Positions 21,858 to 32,510 of a stretch of 64,000 bases of DNA are shown in pieces. Position 1 is the stretch's first letter. Every line of letters starts with the position of its first letter. Both the position numbers and the translations under genes were made by a program. The notes beneath the pieces were generated by a model that made no database searches, was not told where the DNA came from, and was given only the letters and a program-made list of their open reading frames with translations. The stretch covers positions 25,009,727 to 25,073,726 of the forward strand of contig CM043703.1 of the NCBI GenBank assembly GCA_023935145.1, in the 5' to 3' direction. Source of the stretch: Bretschneidera sinensis (Eukaryota; Streptophyta; Magnoliopsida; Brassicales; Akaniaceae).

Positions 21858-22767
21858 GTGCACCCAGAATCCAGGATCCACTTCTTAGTGCTTTGCCTCC
21901 TGCTTACATTTGAGCACACAACAAGAACATCATCTTGCTGTTCTCCTTTGGCAACCGAAGCCTCTCCATTGTTGGTATGGCTTATTCCTCTCTCATTCCA
22001 CATCTTCTTCTTGCAATCTTTCTTAAAGTGACCCTCCTTATTGTAGTTGAAGCATTGCTTCCCTCCAAACTTCAGTTTAGAATGCAATCTCCCATGGCTC
22101 TGCCCTCTACCCATTGATTTCTCTTGGTAGTTGCCATGTATGCTACTGCCATTCCGAGTTGCTGGCCTTCCTCAATGAACATCCCTTCTCCACTTGATGC
22201 TACCCTTATCTTGGCTTTGAAATCATGAGCCCTTATAGTATTGATCACAATTTCCTTGGTTAGTGTATCTCTTCCATTTTAAATTACGTTAATCAAATTA
22301 TCAAAACAATTAGGAAGAGAATTCAACAAAATAACAGCCAGTTGTTCATCCGGGAATGTTATGCTACAGCTATTCAAATCTTGAACTAGCTTATTAAACA
22401 CATTAAGATTATATCGCAACTCTTTATTAGGATCCATTTTAAAAGCAAAGATTCTTTTAAGAAGATATATCTTATTAGGGAGAGTCTTGGTAAGAAACAA
22501 CTCATCTAGTTTCTTCCATATGACAGCTGGATCTTCCGAGTCTCCGCACTCCCTTGTGACACTATCCGAGATGTGCAGAAAAATGGTGCTGTATGCCATC
22601 TTCTTCATCTCAATCCGCTGGACTTCCGTGATACTTGCTGGAAAAGCATCATCTTCTCCAATAGCCAAGTCCACCTTCTGTTGCATAAGAACAGCCTTAA
22701 TCTTCCATTTCCAAAGGGCAAAGTCTCTTTTTCCGTCAAACTTCTCAACAATGAAATTTGAACCCAT
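21858..22767 (-). pseudogene. Copia-1 gag and start of protease
   Basis: ATG at 22767 gives MGSNFIVEKFDGKRDFALWK, then the Copia gag core (VDLAIGEDDAFPASI, YLLKRIFAFKMDPNKEL, VILLNSLPNCFDNLIN) to 22279. After a frameshift, 22114 onward has a zinc knuckle CFNYNKEGHFKKDC in which the second Cys is Tyr, then the protease active site KKWILDSGCT, where element C interrupts. The frame resumes at 14971. Confidence 0.88.
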
Positions 22768-22993
22768 CTTGCGGAGAAAATCCCAGATTTATGCAGCACC
22801 CATAATTACTTTCCAACTTCTTCTAAATCTCAAAAACACGAAGATTGATCTAAATATTGTTCTTGAATCACCCTCAAGAACACGATCAGATCTTGATCTC
22901 TACTCCGTTCTTGAATCACCTAAGAAGTCTCCTTTGATTCTTAGAGTCTTACTCCGATACCTTCTATTCTAGCTCCGATACTCGCTCTCCAAA

Positions 22994-23005
22994 GCTCTGA
23001 TACCA
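22994..23005 (-). other. Copia-1 primer-binding site
   Basis: Minus strand TGGTATCAGAGC, the initiator-tRNA-Met site typical of Copia elements, one base from the 5' LTR end. Confidence 0.88.
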
Positions 23006-23006
23006 C

Positions 23007-23871
23007 TGTTGGGAAACCACCTCAAGATGCCCAGGTGGTGATCTTCCAAACACCCAAGTCTAGAATGACTTGTAATGATTAGAACAGAAACATAAATCAA
23101 AGAACCGAAAGAACACAAGCAATTTGTTATCGAGGTTCGACAATATACCTACGTCCCCGTGAGCTCCTTCGAGCCCTCTACGCTAAATCAATGAGTTCTT
23201 ACAAGTTACAACAACTCCTCTCCAAGAAAACTCTTGTTCTTAAAGAACGAAAGAAGAGAGAAAAGAAAGTGATAAGGTCTTGAGTTACTCTGGAATTTTC
23301 CCCAAGAAAATTTCACTTACAAGTTCCTTGAATCCCCAATCTATACTACTCTCTCTCTAAACAACCAGCCTCTCCAATGAGTCTCTCTTGTTTTGTGTCT
23401 TTGCACTCTTACAATTGATCTCACTTTCACAAGTTATGTCTTACACATTATGTCAAGATTGAAGCTAGGTGACCCATTATATAGTGCACCAACTTCTTGA
23501 CCAATCTCAAAGGTCAATCTCCACCCTTAGATCTTAAGGACCAATCAATCATAGCCCCTCATCAATCCTAAATGATCCTATGCAGTTGGATCATGCCTCA
23601 CGCACCAACTTAAAAGGCTGAAAAAACATGCATCAGTGTGCCTAGCGCCGCACCTTGAAACAGGGCATGCTGCGGCCTGAGCCAGGGCTGATCCACCTCC
23701 ATTCTTCACCTTGCTAGGCGCTGCACCTAAGGGAAGTCAGGTCGTGGCGTGACCTGATGACTGAACTTCCTGGAGCTTCTGGAGGCCGCGGGTGCCCTAG
23801 GCTGTGCCGCGGCTCAGAGCTTGACCTGATGCTAAATTACATTTGTTTAAACCTTGGACAAAATACCAACA
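23007..23871 (-). repeat. Copia-1 5' LTR
   Basis: 865 bp, direct repeat of 11407-12269 with only scattered differences. TATA near 23477-23483 on the minus strand; GC-rich repeats upstream. Confidence 0.9.
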
Positions 23872-25170
23872 AAAACGCAACCATCTAAATCACAATTTGA
23901 TTTGAATCCTGATTTAAATTCCTATTCAAGAAAGCTTAATTAGGTCTGGATGATTTTTCCTCAACCTAATCTCGAATATTAACCTTGACTATCAATAATA
24001 AATGGCCAATCCACAAACAATAATCAAAGGTATGAAGGATATTGACTAAGAAAAAATCTGGAAAATTTCGTAAAACTAAATCCACCAAAATATCCAAAAT
24101 AGTCAAGGCAGCTAAGCCAAACGCCCAACAATGCGTTCAGCCAGTCATGTTTAAATTCAAATCATAGAATTTAAATACTAGGGTTACAAGCATATTGAAT
24201 GACAAAAGAAGTAAAGATAGAATTTCTTCCCGAATTACAAGATGAATCCTCAAAGTCTTGAAGCAATTGATCGTCGTCTTTAATCTCTTGATAAGCCGTC
24301 TTGATGAAAAAAACCGTAAACTCCTTCCATCTCCCAAAGATCCTCTTGATCATATCTCTCCAAGAACTGCCATCCTCTTCCCCCCTCTCTGAGTCTAAAA
24401 TTCCTATATATAGCTGTATGGAGACGGCTTTGTAGACAAAAAAGTCACCCTAGGGTTTCTGTTCAGGCCGTGTGATTCTACTACTGTCCATGCTCGGTTC
24501 TGCTGTTGTCCAGGCTCGGTTCTACTGTTGTCCAGGCCATGTGTTTGCTGCTGTCCAGGCCAAGTTTCTACTGTTCAGAACTGGTCCGGTTGTGCTGTTA
24601 TCTAGCCCGTGCAAATCCCATAAAAAATCAGAATTTAATAGCTCATTCACTTCTACCACGCTGAAATCATGCACAGCCTGACATTTGTCTACTAAAACTT
24701 CCATAACTTTCTTTAGAAAAATCATATTTACGAGCCGTAAAATTCTCCAGAAAATAGACATCTGGATATTTCCAAGCATATATGGTTCATCTTGAATCAA
24801 TACAGTTTAATCCGTAAAAATCACTTCTGCCACGCTGAAATCACGTACAGCTTGACATTTGTCTACTAAAACTGCCATAACTTTTTCCAGAAAAATCATG
24901 TTTATGAGTTATGAAATTCTCCAACAAATAAACATCCGGATCTTTCCAAGCATATATGGCTTATCTCCTGGTTCTTCCTAAATCAATACAGTTTAATCAG
25001 CAAAAATGACTGATCTGTACGGGCAATTATGGTAATTTAGTGAAACTCATTTCCAAGTGCTTGTGAACCTGTAAAACAATGAAAAACAAGTCAAAGTAAC
25101 AAATTCCTAAGCTAAACATATAAATAAATACTAGAAAAACATACAAAATACTAGGACAAATATTCGTTCA
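23872..25170 (-). repeat. Solo LTR J, right part
   Basis: Continues the LTR from 11406. It matches the D LTR in reverse and ends ...ATATTCGTTCA at 25170 (minus-strand start TGAACGAATATTTG). It contains two 185-bp modules (about 24655-24830 and 24831-25015). No internal region or partner LTR is present at this site, so it is a solo LTR formed by LTR-LTR recombination before or after Copia-1 arrived. Confidence 0.83.
24404..24590 (-). promoter_or_regulatory. LTR J U3 promoter: TATA box and four-copy repeat array
   Basis: Minus-strand TATATATAGGAAT lies at about 24413-24402. At about 24475-24565 the plus strand has four copies of a 22-23-bp unit built on CTGTTGTCCAGGCTCGG. The D LTR has only one copy at the matching place. 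Confidence 0.55.
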
Positions 25171-25457
25171 TTAGTACATCTTACATTCCACATCTCTCTT
25201 CTCAAGCCATTTAGAGGGTCCTCCATCACACCTTTAGAGCTACCAAAAGAGTGTACCACCTCTTCTCTAGTTTTTTAACCGACAACTATTTTCGGAGAAC
25301 GTGAAGTATGACAGCAGGGTCAATCTATCAAATAGTATCTCATTCAGTGGGATAAACTACCACTAGAGGAGTCTTCTTGGGAGAATGCCAACACTATTTA
25401 GTTTTCTCTACCTCATCTATACCTTGAAGACAAGTTGCTTCCCTATGAGGGATGTAT
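25171..25457 (+). pseudogene. Element B pol C-terminus with chromodomain-like tail
   Basis: After solo LTR J the B frame resumes with HLTFHISLLKPFRGSS, the conserved end of the integrase region. After frame changes come YLIQWDKLPLEESSWENA (about 25340-25400) and YLEDKLLPYEGC. The W and LPxEExSWE pattern is the C-terminal chromodomain-like fold of chromoviruses, thought to guide integration into heterochromatin. Several stops. It ends at the 3' LTR. Confidence 0.78.
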
Positions 25458-25919
25458 TGTTACAAGAAAAGGCTAAGGGATAGGGTTACCTTAGCTAAGA
25501 CAACAAGGTCTGTGCAGATTATTGTGTGTTAAGGACAACAAGGTGAACAGCGCACTGGTAACAATTCAGGAGGAAAGAAAGAAAAGGAGAAAAGTAGCCT
25601 AAAGAATGAAGGAAAAGGCTCTAAGAAGGAGTTAAAAGGAGACATTTAAAGTGGTTAGAAGTCACTTAGAGGACAGCTACAGTTAGTTAGAAAAAAACAG
25701 TTAGGAAGTAGTTATAATTTTGTTAGTTAGTTGTATCAGATGTACTGGTTGTTGCAGCATTATAAATAGGATTCTTTTGTAATCATTGAGGTAGCTAAGG
25801 AAGAAAACCTTTTAGAAGTTATCTTGTACTTGAAACAAGACCCTTTTCCCTTCACAAACTCCCAACTCTTTCCCCAAATTCTTCTTTTTCTTTCACTGTC
25901 AACGTTTTAACCTCCATCA
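25458..25919 (+). repeat. Element B 3' LTR
   Basis: 462 bp direct repeat of 6284-6746 with visible divergence, consistent with an old insertion. The TATA motif is at 25760-25769. Confidence 0.88.
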
Positions 25920-26096
25920 CATTCTTCATCATTAACATTCATCAAACAGTATGTTATAACATCCAGATTAGCACAAAAACAAGAATTGGACCTAGAAATA
26001 TTAGATCTAACCTGTAGCCCTCATGTTAAACTACTTTGAAGAATCCTAGACTTCTCAAAAACATACATTACCTTAATTTTAGTTTGAAACTGTGCC
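25920..26096. other. Intergenic flank
   Basis: AT-rich sequence between element B and the solo LTR. I see no gene. It is probably original host DNA 3' of DUF674 pseudogene 2. Confidence 0.4.
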
Positions 26097-26555
26097 TGTT
26101 GGAAGTTTTGTTGGAAAAACAAGATTTAGTCGACTGAATGTTCGTTATTTTAAAATTTGGGTTTTGCAAACAGTCACTTTCAGAAAGTTATGTATTATAA
26201 CTCATACCTCTTCACTTCTATAAATTTATGAAAGTTAAGAGATGTTAATATAACTGTTTTTCAATCTTAAAATACTTCTCTTCTTCTTCTTTATTTCCTA
26301 AGATTTTACAGCCATGGTTACTTTTTCAAAGAGAGTTCTTCGGGGATTCAACATATTTACTATCTGTAAATCTCAAATACTTTGTGCATCAATGAAGATA
26401 TTTGTCTGTAACCCATTAACAGACTCCTTACAGAATGGGGACAAATAAAGCCTTAAAGAAAATGATTTCTAACGTGCGACAGACTCTCAATTTAGTTTTC
26501 TTTAAATTTCATTTATTTTTTGTCTTTGATTCCTACTCCAAAAGATGTACCAACA
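26097..26555. repeat. Solo Copia-type LTR with perfect target duplication
   Basis: Starts TGTTGGAAGTTTTG and ends GATGTACCAACA, an inverted TGTTGG/CCAACA terminus. GTGCC occurs on both sides (26092-26096 and 26556-26560). Length 459 bp, no coding region, primer site or second LTR. Unlike the Copia-1 LTR. TTCTATAAATTTATG near 26215-26229 is a possible TATA box. Strand uncertain. Confidence 0.78.
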
Positions 26556-26732
26556 GTGCCATCCTTAAACTTACTTGCAAGCAGAGTCCCATTGCAAAAT
26601 AGACACGTCGTACTTTTTGTTAAAACTACTTCCGTTAACTAAAAATGAAAATCTACATGTATCACATTTTCCCTAGATTGTCACACTTCAATGCGACCTA
26701 GACTCTCAAAGAGACCCCACATAAGCATGATT
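26556..26732. other. Downstream flank of DUF674 pseudogene 2
   Basis: Probably 3' untranslated or intergenic host DNA, separated from 25920-26096 by the solo LTR. No coding signal seen. Confidence 0.4.
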
Positions 26733-27894
26733 TCAGTGAGATGCAGAGGCAACTATTGACTCCTTAGTAATAAAAACATCGGTGAGAGCTGTATTTGATA
26801 GCAGAGAAGCCTTTAACTGTTCCACACCCTAAAAGTTAGAAGAAAGAAACAAGGTTTATAACAAACATCATTTCAAAATCCACATATGGGAAAGAAATTA
26901 TACACAACCATTCATTTTTTGATCCTACTCTTTAGCCCTATATATTAGGTTTCTAATACATTCTTACATGATAAGAAACATAAAGGGCACTTAAGATAAC
27001 TATGGCAAAAGCTTAGCATCATTTGTAGGTAGTGGAAATTTTATATTTATCAAGTAAATGAGAAATAAAGTTACCCCTATAAAACAAACTTGCTTCGATT
27101 TATAAACATGAAGAACTACAAATAATCGATTGCATGTCCCGCCATTATCAATTAGGAATTGTTTGGGGATATGATGATATTCACTAATCTGCAGCTTCAA
27201 TCCAGGTTTTGACAAAGTAACATGCCATCAAGAATCAAAATTCAAAGAAAGTAAACAAATCACAATGAAGCAATTACCTCATCAACGCCAAACTTAACTA
27301 GCTTTTCCTCAAGTGCACCAAAGTCCTTAACATTACACTTGTTTAGCATAGCAACTCTAGTCATCATTGACAATGGTGTCATAGACAAATCATCCGTTAC
27401 CATGTATTAAAACAAGCCCGTCACATAACCTCCATCACTGGTCGAATTATCCTTGACATTATCTGAACTAATGAATTTCAATTCATACGACAATGAGGAA
27501 GTGCACTGAGCACAAGTGGTGTATCGACGGTCTGTCACACAACGATGATTGTTGGGATAATTTAATAACTTTCTCTCCGCCAGGAGTTGACAAGTGCCAG
27601 GCAACAAGAGGGGAACGCCATTGACAAGGACTGGCAAATGGGGTTTCAAAAGTGAGTCCTTTTTTTTTCTTCTGATTGGGCTGCATGCAAGCTTCATTCA
27701 TTTTTTCAAGGCTCTGGTACCGGCTTCCTATGCATCCAACCATGTCTGAACTGTTCAGGATCCTGATGCAGTGCCAACAAGTAAAGAAAGCAGGTTGAAT
27801 AGGAAATCAAGGAAACCTTTCCCAGCTTCAGCAAATATTACTTTCTTGGCCTTTTTTCAATCAACACCCTCAAGTTCAACTTGGTGTCTGCCAT
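26733..27894 (-). pseudogene. DUF674-family pseudogene 2
   Basis: Starts at ATG 27894 (MADTKLNLRVLIE). A frameshift in an A-run breaks it before VIFAEAGKGFLDFLFNLLS. Further frame changes precede DMVGCIGSRYQSLEKMNEA and the poly-A stretch at about 27658-27667. The cysteine-rich middle segment CVTDRRYTTCAQCTSSLSYE follows; TAA at 27407-27409 falls inside the conserved block before YMVTDDLSMTPLS. Exon 1 ends GVDE at 27278, an intron with GT/AG ends spans 27277-26829, and exon 2 (26828-26733) reads GVEQLKASLLSNTALTDVF and stops. Same architecture and intron position as pseudogene 1, so the two are probably tandem duplicates. Function of the family is unknown. Confidence 0.88.
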
Positions 27895-28971
27895 AGTTAA
27901 TGCTGTTAAAGAAAAGTATATAAAGTTGCAATTTAGCTTTCCTCGTTCCTGAGAGTTCGTAGAGAATTAACAAACATACACTCTGCTATAATCTCAAAAA
28001 AGAAAAAAGAGAAAGAAAAAAGCAGAGTAATTATAGGGAAAAGGGACACCTAGGGAGGAGAAAAGAAAACACTCAAGGAAGGCCTTCTTATCTTAGCTTT
28101 TAAAAGAGTTGGAACTAGAAAGATCCAAACTAAAGCAAGGGAATTGGAGTTCCAATTTGAAATTTTCTAATAATCCAGCTATTGTATGAACTCTCGATTA
28201 ACATAAATTTTAGAATGCTGTAACTTGCAAAGACCTTAAGACCTTAACATGAATGTGGGTATGCATGAACCATCTTTAAAACCAGTTTCCTTATCCTTCT
28301 GAATTTGGGAACTATATGAACAAAAACCTTGTCAGAGAGAAATCTGTTTACCAAGAAATTCAGTTGACTTGTACAATTTCATCCCCCAAATTTTGTACTA
28401 GTAGAACTAAACAGCTACTAAGCTTCAATTATCTTATCAACTTGCACTTGAGAACTTCAATGAAGTTCATTTTCTAAAACTAGAACCAAAAGATTATGAA
28501 CGGAAAAAAAAGATAAATTACAATTACAAACCTCAAGTTCGGTGCTAATTACAACTTTTAGGTTTCAAAAAATGACAATCGCATCCCACTGTTTAAGAAA
28601 CTTAACAGATAAGTTATATACCCTTCACTATATTGATGTCATACTTTTAATTCTTTGTTACGCCAATCCACATAATTATGCGTTGCACAGCAAAAAAAAT
28701 CTTATTCTTATTTGATTTCTTAAACTATAAAAGTTGTCTTCAATTAAAGCAATTAATTTATTTGGCTATTAAAAGTATGGTTAAATGGGTTTATTTTATA
28801 TAAACTAATTTTTTGATTTACCAAAAAGAAATTAATTTGATTCCTATTCACTCTTTATTAAAATTGTTTCCACATAATCTAATATTACATGGTTAAATGG
28901 ATTGACTTTACATAATAAACCATTAAGAATTTATTTGATTTAAAAGAAAAACGTTTCATTCGATTTCTTAC
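27895..28971. other. Upstream flank of DUF674 pseudogene 2
   Basis: AT-rich, no gene seen. Around 28508-28600 the sequence resembles the terminal regions of small Mutator-like MITEs (AATTACAATTACAAACCTC, GGTTTCAAAAAATGACAAT), but I found no paired terminal repeat. Two diverged copies of a segment starting ATGGTTAAATGG lie at about 28777 and 28889. The stretch ends at the edge of the SIRE-like LTR. Confidence 0.4.
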
Positions 28972-30222
28972 TATAGACCGAGGTATAAACCCAAGATGGG
29001 GTGAATTGGATTTTAAAAACTTTTTGGAATTAACACATAAGTTTTGAACAATTTACTCAAGTAAAGCACACAATAAATATAATGCTTGAAATTAAAGGAG
29101 TAAGGGAAGAGAATATGCAAACTCCGTTTATAGTGGTTCAACAATATCAGAATCTCCCCAACCTTACATCCACTCTCTTCAAGGAACCTCCTTGAAGCAA
29201 TCCATTAATTACAGTCGAGCAACTTCACAAGTGTTTCCTAAACCTTACAAGCAGTCTTTTCCACAAGGAAGTGTTTAATCCTAAACACTCTAAGAGGTAT
29301 ACCAACGCTTTCTCTTTGCAATGATTGATATTGAATGTAAAAGAAAATAAGAGAGATAGTAATAAATGCTTTATAAGATGAAGATGATATCTTTTTTAAG
29401 AACAAAGTTTGATTAATGGCTCAAAAGAATTTTTTCAAAGCTTTCAAGAATATTAATGAGCTGATTTTTAAATTGAATGTTTTTGCTTCTTGTTTAAATG
29501 CTCATTGATGAAGGGTTTTTTATAGCCTTAGTCTTATATGACCATTCGATATAGATTTGGTATGTTTGGAGCATTAATTGCTCAAATCCCGTGTCCAAAA
29601 TTTGAAAACTAGTCGTTTTTCTCGACAGAACAGTCAACTGTGAAAAACATAGGACAATTAACAGTGAAAAATAAACAGTCGACTGTCCTCTATTGAATTT
29701 GAAATTCTGGGCTTAAAATGATTTGGACAGTTGACTGTGAAACTCTTTCTCTTTCACAGTCGATTGTCCTTTGATTTACAGTCAGTTGTTCATTTTGTTT
29801 TCAAAATGGGTAGTTTACAGAGAATTGGACAGTTGATTGTGAAGCTCTCTGTCTCTTTCACAGTCGACTGTCCATTTCCCACAATCGACTGTTAGTTTTA
29901 GAAAACTTAAACTTTTAAGTCAGTTTTTGACTGAAATGACTTTTTGATTGACCAAAGCATTTTCAAAAAGAGTTTTTGAGCCAAGATCAAGTTAAGAAAC
30001 TAAAGGATAGATTTACATGTCAAGGTAAACTACCTTAGAATCTAAACTTAGTTTTCGATCTTTTTTTTGAATGTCTCTCAAGTGCAATCTCTTTTTCTTT
30101 ATGCTTGAAATATGTCTTGTCCTTGAGTTGGATGCTTAAGCTTAATGAACAACACTTAGATAAAACTGTTAGCACCGTTAAAGCACTGTTTTGTCATAAT
30201 TAAAATCAAATAAGGGTCAACA
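28972..30222 (-). repeat. Element H 3' LTR
   Basis: About 1250 bp, minus-strand start TGTTGACCCTTATTTG at 30222, end near ACCTCGGTCTATA at 28972, where the expected terminal CA is altered. Carries TATA at 29524-29516 and the CAGTCGACTG array. The left boundary is less certain than the right. Confidence 0.72.
29516..29893 (-). promoter_or_regulatory. Element H U3 promoter: TATA box and ACAGTCGACTGT array
   Basis: Minus-strand CTATAAAAAACCC at 29524-29512. Upstream, 29622-29893 contains at least eight exact or one- to two-base variants of the palindrome ACAGTCGACTGT(CC), for example near 29629, 29677, 29729, 29755, 29830, 29860 and 29882. Many variants are CG to TG or CA changes. Related motifs recur at 32794-32951. 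Confidence 0.6.
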
Positions 30223-30250
30223 ATCTCCCCCATTTTGATGATGACAAAAC
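30223..30250 (-). other. Element H polypurine tract and SIRE signature
   Basis: Minus strand AAAATGGGGGAGAT abuts the LTR start and is preceded by GTTTTGTCATCATC. This combination is a hallmark of the SIRE/Maximus lineage. Confidence 0.82.
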
Positions 30251-30553
30251 TAAAGTGAGAAAAACAGTTTTAAATTCTAAGTGTTGGGTTTTTACAAAAA
30301 AAGGGACAAAGTCTCTTATGTTTTTAGGATAAAACTAACCTGTAAAAAAATTAAAAGGAACATCTAACCAAGCATATATACTAACTTATAAAAATGGAGC
30401 AAGGCTCCCCCTTAATCTATATATACAAACAATCCTTATTGTTTTGTTCTTTTTTCTTTATTTTCTTTTCCTTCTCTATTCTCTTTTCTCTACTTTTTCT
30501 ACATTTCTCCCTCTCTTTGTCATCAACACAAAAGGGGCAAAGAGATAGACCAA

Positions 30554-30556
<3 letters not shown>

Positions 30557-30605
<49 letters not shown>
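30557..30605. repeat. (AT)n microsatellite
   Basis: About 24 AT dinucleotides without interruption, inside the 3' noncoding interior of element H. Repetitive Tyr-Ile open frames across it on both strands are artefacts. Confidence 0.95.
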
Positions 30606-30608
<3 letters not shown>

Positions 30609-30984
30609 AAAGATAAACAAAGAGAACATAGAAGTTAAAGCTAATACATGGCATTTTATAAAAGTTCAAACTAAGAAAGCTTATGAAAGAGCAGATTTCT
30701 TGACAATATGTGTCGTGACCTCATGTAACTGCTATAAGCAATAAAATAAGCTTATCCATCCCAACAGATAGATAGAATATGCTAAAACGAATCTGCACAC
30801 AAAAGATTACCCAAAACAGATAGCAGAATAGCTCCTGGGAAGAATAAAAAAACTGATACATGAGCTAAAGGTAATAATACTCATTCAATATCTAAAAGAA
30901 GAGCTAGGTTGCCAAAACACATTCAGAATGCATGCCCTTTCAAATATTTTGACATAGTTCTAAAATAAAGAACAATTAAAGATA

Positions 30985-31248
30985 TCAAGGGGTGTTAGAG
31001 GGTCGATGAAGCCTCGTGATTTGGTCTCTAATCTCCTCAATCTCGCCATCGATGATGTCAAAACGAGCATTCATCGTGAGTAAAAGGGAGGACATCTCAT
31101 CCTTAAGATCCCAGAGTGCAGCTAGCACGAATGTATTATAATCCGATGACCTCAAATCGCTAGCACCAACATCAGCAGCTGTCTCAGCCTCTGGCTCGTC
31201 ATCTTCTGCTATGCCATCATTAGTGGACAATTGATTGTCCAATCGCAA
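30985..31248 (-). pseudogene. Second, inverted copy of the envelope-like frame C-terminus
   Basis: Reads DGIAEDDEPEAETAADVGAS then MNARFDIIDGEIEEIRDQI and ends RLHRPSNTP-stop. In the same orientation as the H pol fragment and 3' LTR, so it is probably the native C-terminus; the plus-strand frame at 31440-32510 would be the inverted piece. The N-terminal part is cut off at about 31249. Confidence 0.65.
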
Positions 31249-31439
31249 CTATAAAGCTTGCACTTCGTCTTCAACTTAAAAATCCCCTAATTTTCAAAGC
31301 CTAGCAGCACATCCTTTCTCTCTACTTAAAAATTTCATGATTTCTCGCCAAATTAGCCCAAAATACATCAATTTTTTTTCAAAGAAACACTCTCTCTACA
31401 CTTTTTGATCAATTCCACAGGTTATTTTCTCCAGAAAAA

Positions 31440-32510
31440 ATGCCTAAAACAGTACCCTCTTTGAGCTCCAAGAAAAGCAGCGATGGTACCGAGCAAAAAC
31501 ATCAGAAAGTGGCCGTGGACCACAATCTCTTCATCAATACTGCTGCTAAATCACGGTATGACAACCGTATCTCTAGCAAAGAAATAATTATGGATATAAA
31601 GTATTATTTTACTGTTGTAGGTTGGAAACTCATAGTCACTTTTTTTGAAGTTGTGTACCCTAGACTAATTAGACTATTTTATGTTAACCTTGAAAGAACC
31701 TCCTTTGTCGGGTTATCATTCTTTTGTTAAAGGTAAGACCATTTTAGTCAATAAAAAGGTGTTGTTTGAAATCTTACAAATATCTAGGGGTGGTCAAGAG
31801 TGGGTAGACATCTTTAACTAGGCTAAGGATTTTGACAAGCAGGGAGCCCTTAGGATCCTTAGAAGTGACCCCACCTATACCTTCGATGCCATCTTTAAGG
31901 ATGCAAATTCCCTAACCATAGTCAGTCGAGTGGTTCACTTAATCATTGGTTATTGCATATCTCCCAAGAAAGGGAGTCATACGTATCTGAGCTAGCTAGA
32001 TGTTTACATCCTAAGGAATTTAATTAATGGGATTCAGTATAACATCTACAGTCTGATTATGGATAAAATGATTGAGATGCTTATTACACGTATTCTGAAG
32101 TGTTATGGAGTTTCTCTCTTTGGAGAAAAGAAGATGGAGTTGCCCACTTGTGATGCCTTTAATAAGTCTACTCTCACTAGGATGAAGTTGATTTAGTTAG
32201 AGGACTTCACTTGGGAGCGCACTATAAATTCCATCTATGATCCAACTCAGAAGGTTTGGAGAAGAAAACTTGATGGAGCTGCTCCCATTGATGAGGGTAT
32301 AGCAGAAGATGATGAGCCAGAGGCTGAGACAGCTACTGATGTTGGTGCTAGCAATTCGAGGTCATCGGATTATAATACATTCGTGCTAGCTGCACTCTGT
32401 CCTCCCTTTCACTCACGATAAATGCTCATTTCGACATCATCGATGAAGAGATTAAGGAGATTATAGACCAGATCACGAGGCTTCATCGACCCTCTAACAC
32501 CCCTTGATAT
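31440..32510 (+). pseudogene. Envelope-like / 'putative plant transposon protein' frame of element H
   Basis: ATG at 31440 opens MPKTVPSLSSKKSSDGTEQK. Frame 1 is open to 31730; the homologous sequence then continues in another frame (KGKTILVNKKVLFEILQIS, SDPTYTFDAIFKDANSLTI, SPKKGSHTYLS, KVWRRKLDGAAPIDEGIAED) with stops near 31819, 31994 and 32193. The pattern LFYVNLE...FVKGK is typical of the frame found downstream of pol in SIRE-like elements, often labelled envelope-like; true envelope function is unproven. It is preceded by a pyrimidine-rich TATTTTCTCCAG, a plausible splice acceptor. Orientation is opposite to the H pol fragment. Confidence 0.68.

Larger units (their letters stand above)
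11407..23871 (-). mobile_element. Copia-1: Ty1/Copia element (Tork/Tnt1-like), minus strand
   Basis: LTRs 11407-12269 and 23007-23871, ends TGTTGG...CCAACA, flanked by perfect AAAAC duplications (11402-11406 and 23872-23876). An iMet-type primer site (22994-23005) and purine tract (12270-12281) give minus orientation. The coding order on the minus strand is gag, protease, integrase, RT, RNase H, as in Copia. Element C splits it at the protease. Close relative of Copia-2. Lineage name is inferred from protein motifs. Confidence 0.92.
6284..25919 (+). mobile_element. Element B: chromodomain-type Ty3/Gypsy element, split by nested insertions
   Basis: LTRs at 6284-6746 and 25458-25919 (about 460 bp each) share the start TGTTACAAGAAAA and end CCTCCATCA. 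Flanks are CATTA (6279-6283) and CATTC (25920-25924), a target duplication with one change. Between them, in order: gag with zinc knuckle, protease, RT, RNase H, integrase, then a 14-kb insertion (10950-25170), then a short C-terminal segment with QW and LPLEESSWENA, typical of the chromodomain-like tail of chromoviruses. Many stops and a missing RT active site show an old, dead copy. Confidence 0.87.

Noticed and set aside
30394..30629. Open frames rich in Tyr-Ile on both strands
   Set aside because: Produced by the (AT)n microsatellite.
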